Positions 17,570 to 28,555 of a stretch of DNA of 64,000 nt are shown in pieces. Source of the DNA: Pyrenophora tritici-repentis (lineage: Eukaryota; Ascomycota; Dothideomycetes; Pleosporales; Pleosporaceae). Within the stretch, counting starts at the first letter, position 1, and each line of letters opens with the position of its first letter. The position numbers were made by a program, and so were the translations under genes. The DNA lies in NCBI RefSeq assembly GCF_003171515.1, contig NC_089394.1, positions 806,001 to 870,000 of the forward strand, given 5' to 3'. The notes under the pieces are model-generated. The model saw only the letters and a program-made list of their open reading frames with translations, ran no database searches and had not been told where the DNA came from.

Positions 17570-17635
17570 CACCCCCTCAGCTCGGCGCTCCTCGGCAGCC
17601 TGAGGTGGAGTGGTCTTTGCGACATTCATACCGGA

Positions 17636-20600
17636 CTATATAACAAGACTTTCCATCTTCTCCAGAATTTCCTCTGGATCTGCTTCCTCTACGTCTCGTT
17701 CCTTCACTTCAACCAGTCCGACCTGCGTCAAGAACTGGGGCCAGTTGTTGGCAGGCAGGGTCTTCGTGAAACCATCGGCGAGCATTTCGCCAGACGGTAC
17801 ATACACGACTCTGATAGACTTTCGCTTTGCCTCTTGCCTCAGCCAGTGATTGTGGATGTCCACGTGACGGAGTTTCGTCGTCAGCTGAGAGATCTCCTCG
17901 TTGATCAGCCGGATCGTCTGCGTATTATCGCACTGTATCGTAATTGTCTTCTCCGTCAACTCTACCCGAAGCTCCTCTAGCAGCATCCGCACAAACATGG
18001 ACTCCTTAGCCACTTGCGATAGCGCGAGGAGTTCTGCTTCGGTCGTAGATGTCGTGATGGTATCTTGTTTGTTCGCCCTCCATGCGATCAGTCCTCCAAA
18101 TAGCTTGATAACGTACCCTTGGGAGCTCTTGCGATCCGCGGTGTTGTCCGCAAAGGATGCATCGCTAGCTACTACCAATTGGTCGTCTCCTCCGAATGAT
18201 AAGGATAGAAGCTTGGTTGACTCCAGGTACAACAGCACTCGGTCAGCGGCTTCTTGATGTAGTGGACCAGGGTTTGTGAGGAACCGGGCGAGTCGTGATA
18301 CTGGGAATGCGACATCGGGTCGGGTGTTGACGGCGGCGAAGAGTAACGATCCAATCTTGCGTTGATACAAGTTAATCTCTCCAGGAGTCGCCAAACCCTC
18401 ACGTGCAACTAGTTCGACTCTAGCCATTGGTGTGTTGTGTCGTTGGTCCTTGTTCGTTGCCAGCCGTGCAATCTTCTCAACATAAGCTTTCTGTGACAGC
18501 CAGATCTTTCGCTTCTCTCGGTCCCGTATAACTTCTACTCCTAAAAACCACTGCAAATCCTTTCCTCCGGTCAGGTTGTATCGCTGTTTCAGTTCCTCTT
18601 CCACTTTCCGAGCTACTTCCGCGTGCCGTTTCGAAGAGGCAAGGATAATGTCATCAACATAAAAGAAGATGAACACTCCGTCTCGGATCATGCAGCAAGG
18701 TTCGTGGGGAACTGGCGAGAACCCGATTTCTAGAAGGAAGGCAGTGAAGTGTCTTTGCCAGAGCAATGGCGAGATCCGTAGGCCGTACAGCGCTTTGTTT
18801 AGTTGCAGTATTGTTCCCTGCTTCCTGTATCCTGGGGGCATCCGCATGTACACTGTTCGATCAATATCTGCGTTGACGAAGGCGTTCGATACGTCGTATT
18901 GCTTCAGCTCTAGGTCAAACCGGGCCGCAATCGACACTAGCATCCGAAACGATCTTCCGGCCAGTGTAGCAGCGTAGGTTTCTTGTGCGGTGACATTTCG
19001 TTGCTGGTCTCCACGCACTACCAATCGCGCCTTACACTTCTGGAATCGATGGTGCTTGTCAAATTTGTAGGTGTATACCCACATTGAGTCCAGTACCTGC
19101 TGGTCGGTCTTCCGAGCCGTCTTCGCCGGGACCTCTGACCAGGATCTGGTTTCCTTGTGGCTATGGAGATGTGTAATCTCAGCCTCTTTGAAAAAATAGA
19201 ACAACTCGTGATCCTCTCGCAGGCCGTTCGCTTGGGGAGGCGGTGGCAGCTGGCTGCGATGAGGCTTCTTGCCGTTTCGCATCATACGCTCAAGCTTTGC
19301 CTTGTCCAGTCGCTCTCCTGCCAAGTTTTGAACGTTTCCTGCCTTGGTGCCTGCCATAAAGGCGGCTGCCCATGGCTCCTTCAACATCCTGTGTTCCGGA
19401 TGGAGGATACCACTCGCGAGACCTTGTTTGCCGTAGCTAGTGTCAAGACCTTGTTTCCCGTAGGCAGTCTCTTCGGATTGTAGGCCGTAGCCTCCGGCAT
19501 CGCATTGTTCGCGTGGAACGCCTGCGGATAGACCATGTTCGCGCTGTGCGCCAGTCTGTACACCATGTTCGCCGTAGCTAGTGTCAAGACCTTGTTTCCC
19601 GTAGGCAGTCTCTTCGGATTGTAGGCCGTAGCCTCCGGCATCGCATTGTTCGCGTGGAACGCCTGCGGATAGACCATGTTCGCGCTGTGCGCCAGTCTGT
19701 ACACCATGTTCGCCGTAGCTAGTGTCAAGACCTTGTTTCCCGTAGGCAGTCTCTTCGGATTGTAGGCCGTAGCCTCCGGTATCATCGTCCCTGAAGGGGT
19801 GTTCCACATTAGTTAGCATTTGAGCAAGCAGTGCTGCCGGTGGGGGCGTATGTGGTGGCGTCGGATAAGGTACTACCTTCCTTCCCGCCTCATCATACTC
19901 GAGCCGCCCATTTTCCGGCGCTCTAGCAATGGTCTCATCTTCGTAGAAAGTTCCAAGTTCTTCCCGTGTGGGATTTGGTCCAGGGGGCAGTTCAATAGTT
20001 CGAATCCATGCTGCTATCTCCTCTGTAGTGCTATGCATAAGATTGTCCATAACCTCTTTATGCTCTCCACTATATACGACTTCCTCGTCGAATACAACGT
20101 CGCGAGTGCTAATGACCTTGCCTATAGATGGTACCCAAATTCGGAATATGTTCGTCGAACGGTAACCAACTAAGTACCCTATCCAGGCTTTCGGGTCAAA
20201 TCTCTGTAGACGTCCTTTTCCTCGCTTCGTGTCATCCGTCATCGCAAATGCCTTACAGCCGTACGCTCGTAAATGCGACAGGTTGGGCTTGCGTGGTGAT
20301 GTAACAACTCCATTCTGGAAAGCGATTGCCGTGAAGAACATCTCGTATGGAGATCTCCAGCGGTTCTGATATTTCGGCGTCCTGTTGTGTAGGTAGACGG
20401 CGGTCCGGGCGATTTCCGGCCATTGGTCCCACGGCAGATGTGCATCGAGTCGCATTGCTCGACCCTTTTCTTTTACCACACCCCCTGAGCGTTCGGCTCC
20501 TCCGTTTTGCGCTTGCGTATCGGGGGCGGAAGGCTCGAGTACTATACCTCTTGTTCTGCACCATCTGGCGACCTCTGGCTTCACGGAAAATATCTCGTTG

Positions 20601-21454
20601 TCCGTCTCAATAACCTTTACCGTTATACCAAATTGATTCATCATAAAGGTGACGAACATCTTAAGGCTTTTAAGGATGACTCTTGCCGTTCGGTTGTCAC
20701 TAAGATAGAAATCCCATATGTATCCCGTAACGCGGCAGTTAATAAGCATCTGACTCTTCTCCTTGGTCGTACTTTCTGCTTCGTAGTCGTGAAAGTCGAT
20801 CGCAACTCGCTCTCCCGGACCTTCTAAAATAGTCCGGGGCGTCCGTCGTATCATTCGCTTCGACTTTGATATCCCACAGGCATCGCATTTCACTGTGGGG
20901 ACCCCGACGATCTTCACCCCCTCAGATTGGTTCACTAGGTGTTCTAGGGCGTCGGATCCAGGGTGGCCAAGTCTCTTGTGCCAGACTATAGCCTCAGCTC
21001 GTTTTCGTACGGCTGTCCTGCGCGTTGGCTGCTGCGTTGAAAACGCTGCTCGCGCCTCAGCGTCATTGAGTTCCAGTATCCATTGTCCGTACTTCTCGTG
21101 TAGTACTGCCAGTTCGCTATCGTCGGACCGTCGGAGGATTGTTGGGTCGGATTTGGTGTCCCACCAAAGACCTTGCCGGCGGAGTATCCGGAAGGAGACA
21201 AGACTGCAGTGTAGGTCAGGGCAGTAGGCGACGTTCTCGAGGTAGAGGAGACGGTGACCGTCTGCGCTATCTACTCTCAGAGTAACTGAACCGTATGCCT
21301 TAATCCACACCCTTGTATTGCCTGCCCAGAGGAAGTCTCCTGTCATAGGCGGTCGAATATTCGTGAATCGTCCGAGGTCGTTGCCGACGTGTATAGTGGT
21401 TCCGGAGTCCATTATGTAAGAGCGTTGAAGTGGGTACTTAGATTCCTTTGCCAT
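17636..21454 (-). CDS. copia-2 Pol polyprotein, copy B
   Basis: 1272 aa, same as copy A at the protein level as far as I could compare: protease DSGTT, GAG-pre-integrase, integrase, the 47-aa repeats, RT with YVDD and RNase H. Although its pol is intact, gag of this copy is broken, so production of Pol from this unit would need gag in trans and an entry other than readthrough from a full gag. Confidence 0.92.
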   Translation of the reverse strand: MAKESKYPLQRSYIMDSGTTIHVGNDLGRFTNIRPPMTGDFLWAGNTRVWIKAYGSVTLRVDSADGHRLLYLENVAYCPDLHCSLVSFRILRRQGLWWDTKSDPTILRRSDDSELAVLHEKYGQWILELNDAEARAAFSTQQPTRRTAVRKRAEAIVWHKRLGHPGSDALEHLVNQSEGVKIVGVPTVKCDACGISKSKRMIRRTPRTILEGPGERVAIDFHDYEAESTTKEKSQMLINCRVTGYIWDFYLSDNRTARVILKSLKMFVTFMMNQFGITVKVIETDNEIFSVKPEVARWCRTRGIVLEPSAPDTQAQNGGAERSGGVVKEKGRAMRLDAHLPWDQWPEIARTAVYLHNRTPKYQNRWRSPYEMFFTAIAFQNGVVTSPRKPNLSHLRAYGCKAFAMTDDTKRGKGRLQRFDPKAWIGYLVGYRSTNIFRIWVPSIGKVISTRDVVFDEEVVYSGEHKEVMDNLMHSTTEEIAAWIRTIELPPGPNPTREELGTFYEDETIARAPENGRLEYDEAGRKVVPYPTPPHTPPPAALLAQMLTNVEHPFRDDDTGGYGLQSEETAYGKQGLDTSYGEHGVQTGAQREHGLSAGVPREQCDAGGYGLQSEETAYGKQGLDTSYGEHGVQTGAQREHGLSAGVPREQCDAGGYGLQSEETAYGKQGLDTSYGKQGLASGILHPEHRMLKEPWAAAFMAGTKAGNVQNLAGERLDKAKLERMMRNGKKPHRSQLPPPPQANGLREDHELFYFFKEAEITHLHSHKETRSWSEVPAKTARKTDQQVLDSMWVYTYKFDKHHRFQKCKARLVVRGDQQRNVTAQETYAATLAGRSFRMLVSIAARFDLELKQYDVSNAFVNADIDRTVYMRMPPGYRKQGTILQLNKALYGLRISPLLWQRHFTAFLLEIGFSPVPHEPCCMIRDGVFIFFYVDDIILASSKRHAEVARKVEEELKQRYNLTGGKDLQWFLGVEVIRDREKRKIWLSQKAYVEKIARLATNKDQRHNTPMARVELVAREGLATPGEINLYQRKIGSLLFAAVNTRPDVAFPVSRLARFLTNPGPLHQEAADRVLLYLESTKLLSLSFGGDDQLVVASDASFADNTADRKSSQGYVIKLFGGLIAWRANKQDTITTSTTEAELLALSQVAKESMFVRMLLEELRVELTEKTITIQCDNTQTIRLINEEISQLTTKLRHVDIHNHWLRQEAKRKSIRVVYVPSGEMLADGFTKTLPANNWPQFLTQVGLVEVKERDVEEADPEEILEKMESLVI
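19430..19802 (-). repeat. 141-bp in-frame minisatellite in copia-2 pol, copy B
   Basis: Same 141-bp array as in copy A with the same copy number (two full, one partial), shifted by 5467 bp. Confidence 0.9.
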
Positions 21455-21508
21455 AAATGATGAGGCACAGATTATAAGGTTGATCTGGCCTATGTTCCGG
21501 CCTTCTGG

Positions 21509-22707
21509 TCACTCGACAGTATCCTCTACCGGAGTGCTCTGTGACTTCTTAATCTGGGGTGTCCCTAATTTAGCTCTCTTGGCTCCCCTTATCTCTTGTT
21601 CGAGATCAGTGTCGCTATCAATTCGGTGCTGAGCCATCGTCTTCAGTGTTTCACGTGGCTTCCACCAAACAGGGGCGTTGTGCGGAAACGCGTACCAACA
21701 ATCCTTTAGTTCGTGCTGTTGGTCGCATACCTTGCATTGTTTCCTATCCTTGCCCGGTCCGGGAGTCTTTCGGCTTTTGCCGCGACCTCGCTTTCCTGGG
21801 GCCTTCTCGGCGGCGTCATCTGCGTCTTCGCCGTTCAGTTGAGGTCCACTTGCTACAAAGGCGGCCTTCGGGACCTTGTGTTTGATCGGATGCAACAGTG
21901 AGGCGTACTCTCGGAACTGTTTAATCATCATCCGTACAGTGACACGTGGGTCTTTATTTCCACCGGCCATGAACGCGGTAGTCCATTCTGGTGATGGTTT
22001 GAGAACTGCTTTGACGAAATCCTCCTTGATAAACTCTTCGTCTTGGCATTCAGGTATGCCAAGGGCCTTGCCTTCCGTGATTGCATGGTCCATCTCAGTT
22101 AGCCAGGTCTCCCACTGTGCTAACAACCTCATCGGTTTTTGGGCCGCGAGGTAACGTTCTCTCGCACGTTTGAGTTCCTCCTTCGTGTCAATCCCAACAT
22201 TTGCGGCTAAGTTTTCAATCCACTGCCGATGGGAAAGACCTGCCTTGCAGCAGTTGTAGAAGAGGTGTTGTGACACAGTCTTCCTTATGTGCTCGGTGAG
22301 CTTTCCAAGTCCGGTCCGCTCTTGTTGATATCTCTGGTTAAGTATTTTAAACTCTTCTAGTTGTATTCGGTAATAATCGATATCTTCTTTATAGGACGTC
22401 TTCGCGTTCGTCGCGAGGTCCGAGGGTCGTACCGGTACGTAGGCTGGCGCTTCGGCGCTATCGTCGCCGATCGCTTGGCGATATTGGGTAACGTGCAGAT
22501 TCGTCGCTGCAGTTGATGGCTGATAGCTTCCGATAAGTGGAGCTAGTGGTGGTTGTGGTTCTATTAGAGGATCCCACGTTGCTTTGGATCTACCTTTTCC
22601 CACACTTGGTATGCGGCGCATTCCGCTTGTAGTTGTTGGTACCATTTAGCCCAATTGGTATAATCCGTTAGGATCACTGTTGGATCTCTGTTTGATAGTA
22701 CAGACAT
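21509..22707 (-). pseudogene. copia-2 Gag, copy B, frameshifted
   Basis: Same gag as copy A, with native start at 22707, but one base is missing from a run of three G (22569-22570 versus 17102-17104). The frame then hits TAA, so the product stops after about 47 residues. From the deletion onward the original frame is open to the UGA at 21509-21511, and an out-of-frame ATG at 22645 can reach it. A one-base difference in otherwise identical 5.4-kb copies could also be a base-calling error. Confidence 0.85.
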
Positions 22708-22846
22708 CTTGTCGATGAGTTTTGATGACTCTTCGGTTCGGCGCTTACGTGTTGTAGCGTGGGGATCGTCGTATTGACGGTATTTGTAGTATAAAGTAAC
22801 TTTGATTGACTCTTCTGTACTCGGTACAGGCAGTGAGACTCTTAAT

Positions 22847-23035
22847 TGTCAGATTTTTATGGATGGGATCAGGTGTGTATTCTCTGTGTCTGTCTACGGC
22901 TCTGTCTGTGGGAGGTGGCCTCGCCTCGGGCTTGGCAGTGCTAAGTCCCGGCGCTAGCCCTGGTTTGGGGGTCTCATGTCCTTCCCCAACCACCATCGGC
23001 TCGATCATGGAGCAAAACCTCGCCTCAATCTGACA
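22847..23035 (-). repeat. copia-2 LTR, 5' end of copy B
   Basis: 189 bp, identical to the other two. Its outer flank is cctag followed by the degraded gypsy gag. Confidence 0.95.
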
Positions 23036-24000
23036 CCTAGTCTATAGGTTCTAGAGAAGAAGTGAAGCTTAGGGTAGTCGTATGCTGTGGCGTATCTCTC
23101 CTCTTATTGCTTAGCTTAAGACGCTATAGGTTGTCTAAGACGGCAGCGATGTGTAACTGTATCTCCTTAATTATAGTGCTTTTAGGGAAGATAGTGCCCG
23201 CAAGAGCAGTCCGTAGTTCGTGGTTAAGAGCGTTTAGAAACATACTCTTTAGGATCGCGTGGTTAAAGAGACCAGCCGTGAGAGCTTCCTTGTTAAAGTC
23301 CTGCATAAAATCGCGCACGTTGTGTGTTTTCTGCTGTATATTCTAGAGCTTGTTCCTCACAGTTTTAGCTATATATAGGTCCTTAAAAGCTTTATTAAGA
23401 TGTTGGAAAAACTCACTAAGCGTACTCGAGGCGGCATAGATAGAAACCCAAGGGAAAACGCGTGCTCTCGCATCACTAGTAGTGCAACTAAAGGTATAGT
23501 TAATCGTAAGCTGGCTCGTGTGGAATCGTCGAGGTTCTAATCTTAGCTTTGCCTTAATCTAGTATTTCTATAGCAAGTATTAACTTCGTGTACTATTAAA
23601 CGCATTAGGGTCTTTAAGTCCTTTTAGCTTATGCGGTGGTGCAGGCATTACAGGTGGAGGTGTCGCATCTACGGCAGGAGTAGGTGTGGGTTCAGCTGGT
23701 GTAAGGGTACTTGTAGTCTCAATCTTTGCAATCCGTGCTATAAGCTCGCTTATCTACTTTATTATCTATTGCATTATCTGTAGTGTTGTTATCTTAATGT
23801 TTACGCCTAGTAGTATCTAGTTCGCTTATTGCGATTGTCCTCTATTATTTTGTTAAGCGTCTAACGCTTCGTAGTAAGGTTCGTCTAACTCTATTATAGA
23901 ATTCTGTCTTCGTTATTGTGGTACGGTTCGTATTTTCGTTCTAATAAGGATGCTCGGGCAGACGTTTAACTGTAGAGGTCTCTACACTAGCGTCGCTTAA
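23036..24000 (-). pseudogene. Degraded gypsy gag of host element
   Basis: On the minus strand a gag-like frame with stops is readable: a Pro/Thr-rich N-terminal part (about 23750-23640), PHKLKGLKDPNAF (about 23620), then YAASSTLSEFFQHLNKAFKD, and FNHAILKSMFLNALNHELR (about 23270). No zinc knuckle is seen before the copia-2 array cuts the sequence at 23036. Stops and high TpA are consistent with RIP. The 5' limit is uncertain. Confidence 0.65.
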
Positions 24001-24402
24001 TCGATTCGCTTAGGCACTAGGGGACGACCACACTAGCTGCCTATTGTTACTCACTGCTTAGAAGCAGGTCTTGCGATCGTTCTAATAGTATTGCTTTTGC
24101 AATCGCTCTAATGTATTGCTCACTGCTTAGGAGCAGGTCTTGTAATTGTTCCGTTAGTAGAGCACTAGGGGACGGCCACACTAGCTGCTTAAGGTGAAGT
24201 GATTAAATACAAAATGTAAGGGGCTGCGCAAAGTATGCTAGTGCCTAGTAACAGGATTGTATTCGATGAAGAAGAAAGCTATCTGCAGTGCAACGATATC
24301 TATATACGTTTGGCTTGTTGTTCACGTAGCTTCTCGAAGCATCTAAAGTGCCGAGGAAGCTCCGAAGGTTCCACCGAGGATCACCATAGCATCTGGGCTC
24401 TA
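24001..24402. other. Leader remnant of host gypsy with short direct repeats
   Basis: Non-coding. It contains two copies of a 26-bp block (cactaggggacg[a/g]ccaca..., at about 24014 and 24161) and two of ctcactgcttag[a/g]agcaggtcttg (about 24050 and 24119). Probably the RIP-altered 5' leader of the host gypsy element; it is cut by pogo-1 at 24403. Confidence 0.5.
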
Positions 24403-24454
24403 CCGTCCGTGCGCATCTAATGCAACAGGTCAGCCAATGCAACACCAAAACCAC
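24403..24454 (+). repeat. Left TIR of pogo-1
   Basis: 52 bp, inverted copy at 26447-26498 with one mismatch; flanked by TA at 24401-24402. Confidence 0.92.
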
Positions 24455-24554
24455 ACTAGTATACTAAAAGATGAGGCTGTAGAGCCACCCACAATAGCTA
24501 TTATCGCGAGATTTTGTAGTGTAGTAGTAATTATATTATTGCGATAAACTTGCG

Positions 24555-26408
24555 CTACTTATATTTACTTGGTACCTTAGTGGTGCGGCCCTGGCGGGTC
24601 GTTTGAGTTGGGACGACAGGTGCAGCCACCTCGGCTTGTACACGTCGTGCAGCATCACTAACACCTTTTTGACGCTTCTGCTTTTGAGAGGAGCTTTGTG
24701 AGGCCTTACGCTTGCCGTTTTGGGACTGTTGTATAGCTTTTTGAGAGTCGCGAGCTGCTTTTCGATGCTCTTTTTCAGCCCGTTCTTTCTCTCGCTTCTT
24801 CTCCCTCGCCTCCTTGAGCCTCTCTCTCTTAACACGCTTCTGTTCGGCCTCCTGAAGCTTGTTGAGTCGCGATTGCTCCTTCTCCTGAGCCCTCTCTGCT
24901 TTTTGTGCTTTTTCGAGTTGTAGTTGTTGTTGTCGAGCCGCCTCATCGTCCCGAGCCTGACGGACCTTCTTGGGAGACTAGAAGACGGCTCCACCGTTAT
25001 ACTCATGAGGATTGTTGAGTTGTAGAGTGTAGGACTTCTTTTCCCGCCCATTTCTGATGCCCATAGCCCGCCGGAGGCCCCTTACTTCATGCCTAAGGAG
25101 GCTTGCCTGGGTGGAGATGTGATGGAGACTTCGGCGAAGCTTTTTGACCTCCTTATTGCGTTGATCTTTCACCTGACGTCGTATTATACCCTCTATTTTG
25201 ACCCAGTCTTCTTCAGAAAAGCATGAAGATGAGCCGTCATCTGAATTGTAGCCCCCTCTGACGAATCTTTTAAGTATAACCTCGGCATTAGGGGGGTAAA
25301 TACCTGTAGCTTCAAAGGACTTTATGATCGTTGGAGGCTTAAAAGCAGTACACTAGGCGCTCCAGAAGAGGTGAAAGAAGTCTCCTTTTACTATTGGGAG
25401 CAGCCCCTGGCTGTCCTGAAGGTACTTCGCGAGCTCATTTGAGTAGGCGTCCGAGAGAGGTTTGAACAACGATACATCCAGGGGTTGAAGCGTGTGGGTA
25501 GCGTGAGAGGAAAAGACGGCGAGGAGGATCTTGTTGTCGTTACAGAAATTGATAAAGTCCATAGTAACATGAGATCCATGGCCATCAAGGATGAGTAATC
25601 GGTACCCATTGACTCCTGAACGCCTCGTCTCCCTTATGAACACCTGCTTGAGCCAGGCAAGCCCTATATCGTTGTTCGTCCAGCCCGTTGGAGAAGACGC
25701 CACGAAGACTGAGTGCTTTTCGGCGTCAATAGCGTCAACCCATGAGGCTTGTAGGGTCCCAGCGTCCGATTGGAAGATAAGGGATGGACTCAAGGCTGTA
25801 CCATCGGCGCAAACGCATGCCAATACAGTAATCCATTGAGTATTGCCATCTTGAAGGCATGCCCTAACCCCCTTTTGATCATATAACACCTTGTCAAACA
25901 CGCGTTTTGATCGCCCAAGGCATCCAATTTGAAACCCCTTTTCATCCATATTGTAGATCTGAGTAGGTTGCACCCCATACTCCATCATTTTGGCATGCAG
26001 AAGCTCAAAATACAACTTGTATTTAGCCCCTGAGTCAGCTTTGTGACGTTTGCGGTCCATCCCAGAGGTGTAGCGCGATATGAGTTCAGATGGGTGTCTT
26101 CTTAGAAACCGGGAAACCCAGGTTTCTGAGACCTCTTTTCCAGCCAAAGACGACGCAAAATTGCGTATCATTGTCCTCGTAGGTGGCAAACGTCGCTCGG
26201 AGAGCCCCCTGATGTACTCTACAAGCTCCTTCTCTTGTTGTGGGTGGAGGAGACGATGCATAGTCCCCCTAGGCTGCGTTTTGCCTTGGTGTCTTCGAAC
26301 GAGCGTAGAAAGCTCAACACCAAACATTTTCGCGATTTGGCGGTACGAGAAATTATTGCCAGCCTCACGCGATTCCAAAAATTCAATCGCTTCTTGAATG
26401 GGGTCCAT
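24555..26408 (-). pseudogene. Pogo-1 transposase with two nonsense codons
   Basis: DDE transposase starting at 26408 (MDPIQEAIEF), the first ATG inside the element; an ATG further out at 26561 lies beyond the TIR. N-terminal psq-type HTH (YRQIAKMFGVELSTLVRR), CENP-B/Tc5-type DNA-binding half (WVSRFLRRHP), DDE core with NMDEKGF, ILDGHGSH and LQPLDV, then a long K/E/R-rich coiled coil and a basic tail ending PSKYK at 24555. Two in-frame TAG codons break it: one after FWSA (25353-25355), one after GGAVF (about 24978). The second aligns with Trp in the sister element (GGAVWWSP), so TGG to TAG is likely for it and plausible for the first. The frame is otherwise unbroken. Confidence 0.88.
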
Positions 26409-26446
26409 ATTGGTGGAGTTATGACGCGTTTTGTGAGTGGGTGGTT

Positions 26447-26498
26447 GTGGTTTTGGTGTTGCATTGGCTGACCTGTTGCATTGGATGCGCACGGACGG
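26447..26498 (-). repeat. Right TIR of pogo-1
   Basis: 52 bp, inverted copy of 24403-24454; flanked by TA at 26499-26500, which is also the left TA of pogo-2. Confidence 0.92.
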
Positions 26499-26500
26499 TA

Positions 26501-26545
26501 ACGTGTCTGTGCGCGTGATGCCCATAATCGCGTGCCGCACACCCC
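26501..26545 (+). repeat. Left TIR of pogo-2
   Basis: 45 bp, perfect inverted copy at 28556-28600. Confidence 0.93.
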
Positions 26546-26600
26546 GCAACATCAACACCAATCCACCCTTACCACTTCAACCACCCATAACTCCACAACC

Positions 26601-28447
26601 ATGAGTTGTATCAACGCTGCGATTGAAGCTATTGAATCGCGTGATCCCGGAGATAAATTTACATACTCTGAGGTTGCGCGCCGCTTTGGTGTTGATCGCT
26701 CTACGTTGTCGCGACGCCATCAACAGATCCGGGGCTCAAATGAAGCCAAATCACGTAATCAGCAACTCCTTCACCCACACCAGGAGCTACAGCTTCTAGA
26801 GCACATTGACGAGCTTACTGAGGCTGGCTTACCACCGACGAGGACTATGATCCAGAACTTTGCTAGTGCTATAGCCGGAAGGGCTACCTCCCAAAGCTGG
26901 GTGACGCGCTTCTTTCACCGTCATCCCGACGCGATTATATCACGTTGGTCAACTGGTTTGGACCGCAATCGCCACCGGGCTGATTCTGTATACAAGTACG
27001 AGTCGTACTTTGATCTACTATCTACTAAAATGGCTCAGCACCATATTCGGGCGCAGGATGTATATAATATGGATGAGAAGGGATTCCTTATTGGAGTGAC
27101 GGGGAGGAGTAAGAGAGTGTTTAGTAAGCAGAAATATGAGACTGGGGGCTTTAAGAAAGTGATACAGGACGGCAACAGAGATTGGATCACTGTTATCGCT
27201 GCTATATGTGCTGATGGGAGTACGTTACCGCCCGCGATTATATACGAAGCTACTTCGGGCAACATGTACGCCAGATGGGTTGATGATATCGCAATTGACG
27301 ATCCAGTCTACGTTACCTCAAGTCCCTCAGGGTGGACCAATGATCAGGTAGGCCTGGCATGGCTCGAACAGGTGTTTGATCGCCATACGAAGGAGAAGGC
27401 CGGCAATCACACACGCTTACTCATCCTTGACGGCCATGGGAGTCACGTTACTATGGAGTTTATTGACTATGCGATCGCCCACAATATTATGTTACTCATA
27501 CTACCCCCCATAGTACCCATACGCTGCAGCCACTCGATGTGGTAATGTTCAAACCTCTGGCAGCCGCGTACTCACTCAGCTTGCAGCACTACCTCCAGGC
27601 GAGCCACGGTCTCTTAGCTGTGAGGAAGGATGACTTCTACCGTCTTTTCAAGCCTGCCTGGGACTCCTCTTTCATTAAGAAGCACGCGTTGAAGGCATTT
27701 AAAGCCACTGGGATAGCTCCTATAGATCCCGAAGTAGTACTTAAAAAGTTCCGAAAGTCAACACTAACAGCACCGCCGCCACTAGTGAACGTGAGTAGAG
27801 CTACTATCACGAACCTCATTAATCAGGCCTACGATCCGAGCTCTATTGCGGCCAACAACCTCTCAGAAATACTCCTCCGCCTCCAGGCTGCCAAAGAGAT
27901 CGCCGAGTACGAGAAGGACGCACTGCGCGCGGCGCTACACGTTCACCAGAAGCCCCGCAATCGGCACGAACCTCCCCTAGATCTACAGCAGCGAAAAGCG
28001 TTCCATTCAGGGGCAGTTTGGTGGTCGCCGTGCAAGCTTCGAGAGGCCCGCTTCAGGCAGCTAGTGAAGGAGAAGGAGAAGGAGAAAGAGCTACTTGATA
28101 AGATAGAGTTGAAAGAGGCAAAGGAGAACAACAGGATCTATCAACTTAAGATCAAAGAGGCAGCGCGGGCGGCGCGTGAGGAGGCAAAGAAGGTGCGGGA
28201 TGAAGCCAAGGCTGTAAAGGCTGCCGAACTTGACGCCAAACGACGCGATCGCGACGCTGCAAAGGCTATACAACAACCCCAATCGGGCAAGCGTAAGGCT
28301 TCAAAGCCCGCTGCAAAGCAACAGCCAAAAAAACGACGCGTGGGTGGTGCTGGCGGTGGCACTCTGGCTGAGGTGGCTGCACCGGCTCCCCCACCAACAA
28401 CCACCCGACGCGGCCGGGCCGTCAATACTCCGGCAAAATATAGATAG
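26601..28447 (+). pseudogene. Pogo-2 transposase with a one-base frameshift
   Basis: Starts at 26601 (MSCINAAIEA) and ends at TAG 28445-28447 (TPAKYR). N-terminal psq HTH (YSEVARRFGVDRSTLSRR), second DNA-binding half (WVTRFFHRHP), DDE core with NMDEKGF, ILDGHGSH and LQPLDV, coiled-coil and Lys/Ala-rich tail. The frame changes once, at a C run (27509-27514): six C where seven would keep the frame. The first part then ends at 27545 and the second is readable from just upstream of 27539. No nonsense codon is present, unlike pogo-1. If the missing C is a read error, the element is intact. Confidence 0.88.
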
Positions 28448-28555
28448 ACAAAGTTGTAGAGCTACGTCTATAGATCAATACACCGGAAAATCTCGCGATA
28501 ATAGTTATTGTACGTGGCTGCACAGCCTCAACTTTGCCGTCGTCGCGATATTGGT

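Larger units (their letters stand above)
17381..23035 (-). mobile_element. Ty1/copia element, copia-2 copy B
   Basis: Second unit of the tandem array, bounded by LTRs 17381-17569 (shared) and 22847-23035. Unit length is 5466 versus 5467 bp in copy A. The only difference I noticed is one G missing in a run (22569-22570), which ends gag early. The sequence beyond each end of the array (agtgg at 11909-11913; cctag at 23036-23040) does not match, so the array as a whole has no TSD. Confidence 0.93.
24403..26498 (-). mobile_element. Pogo/Fot1-like DNA transposon (pogo-1)
   Basis: 2096 bp with 52-bp terminal inverted repeats (24403-24454 and 26447-26498, one mismatch), beginning CCGTCCGTGCGCATC, and TA on both sides (24401-24402 and 26499-26500). 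One minus-strand transposase gene fills it. TA target and the transposase family fit pogo/Fot1 of the Tc1/mariner superfamily. Confidence 0.92.

Noticed and set aside
11701..17629. Fusion ORFs starting MNVAKTTPP (11701-12162, 17279-17629)
   Set aside because: They are readings through the copia-2 LTR into host RT or element leader; shared because the LTR is shared.
22645..22645. Alternative ATG start of copy B gag at 22645
   Set aside because: It lies out of the gag frame of copy A; the first 26 residues are a shifted reading. The native start is 22707 and the frame is broken.
23036..23040. TSD for the copia-2 array
   Set aside because: cctag does not match agtgg at 11909-11913, so no target duplication is claimed.
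24600..25200. Separate Lys/Glu-rich proteins at 24536-25051 and 24978-25172
   Set aside because: They are the C-terminal coiled coil of the pogo-1 transposase cut up by nonsense codons or read in other frames.
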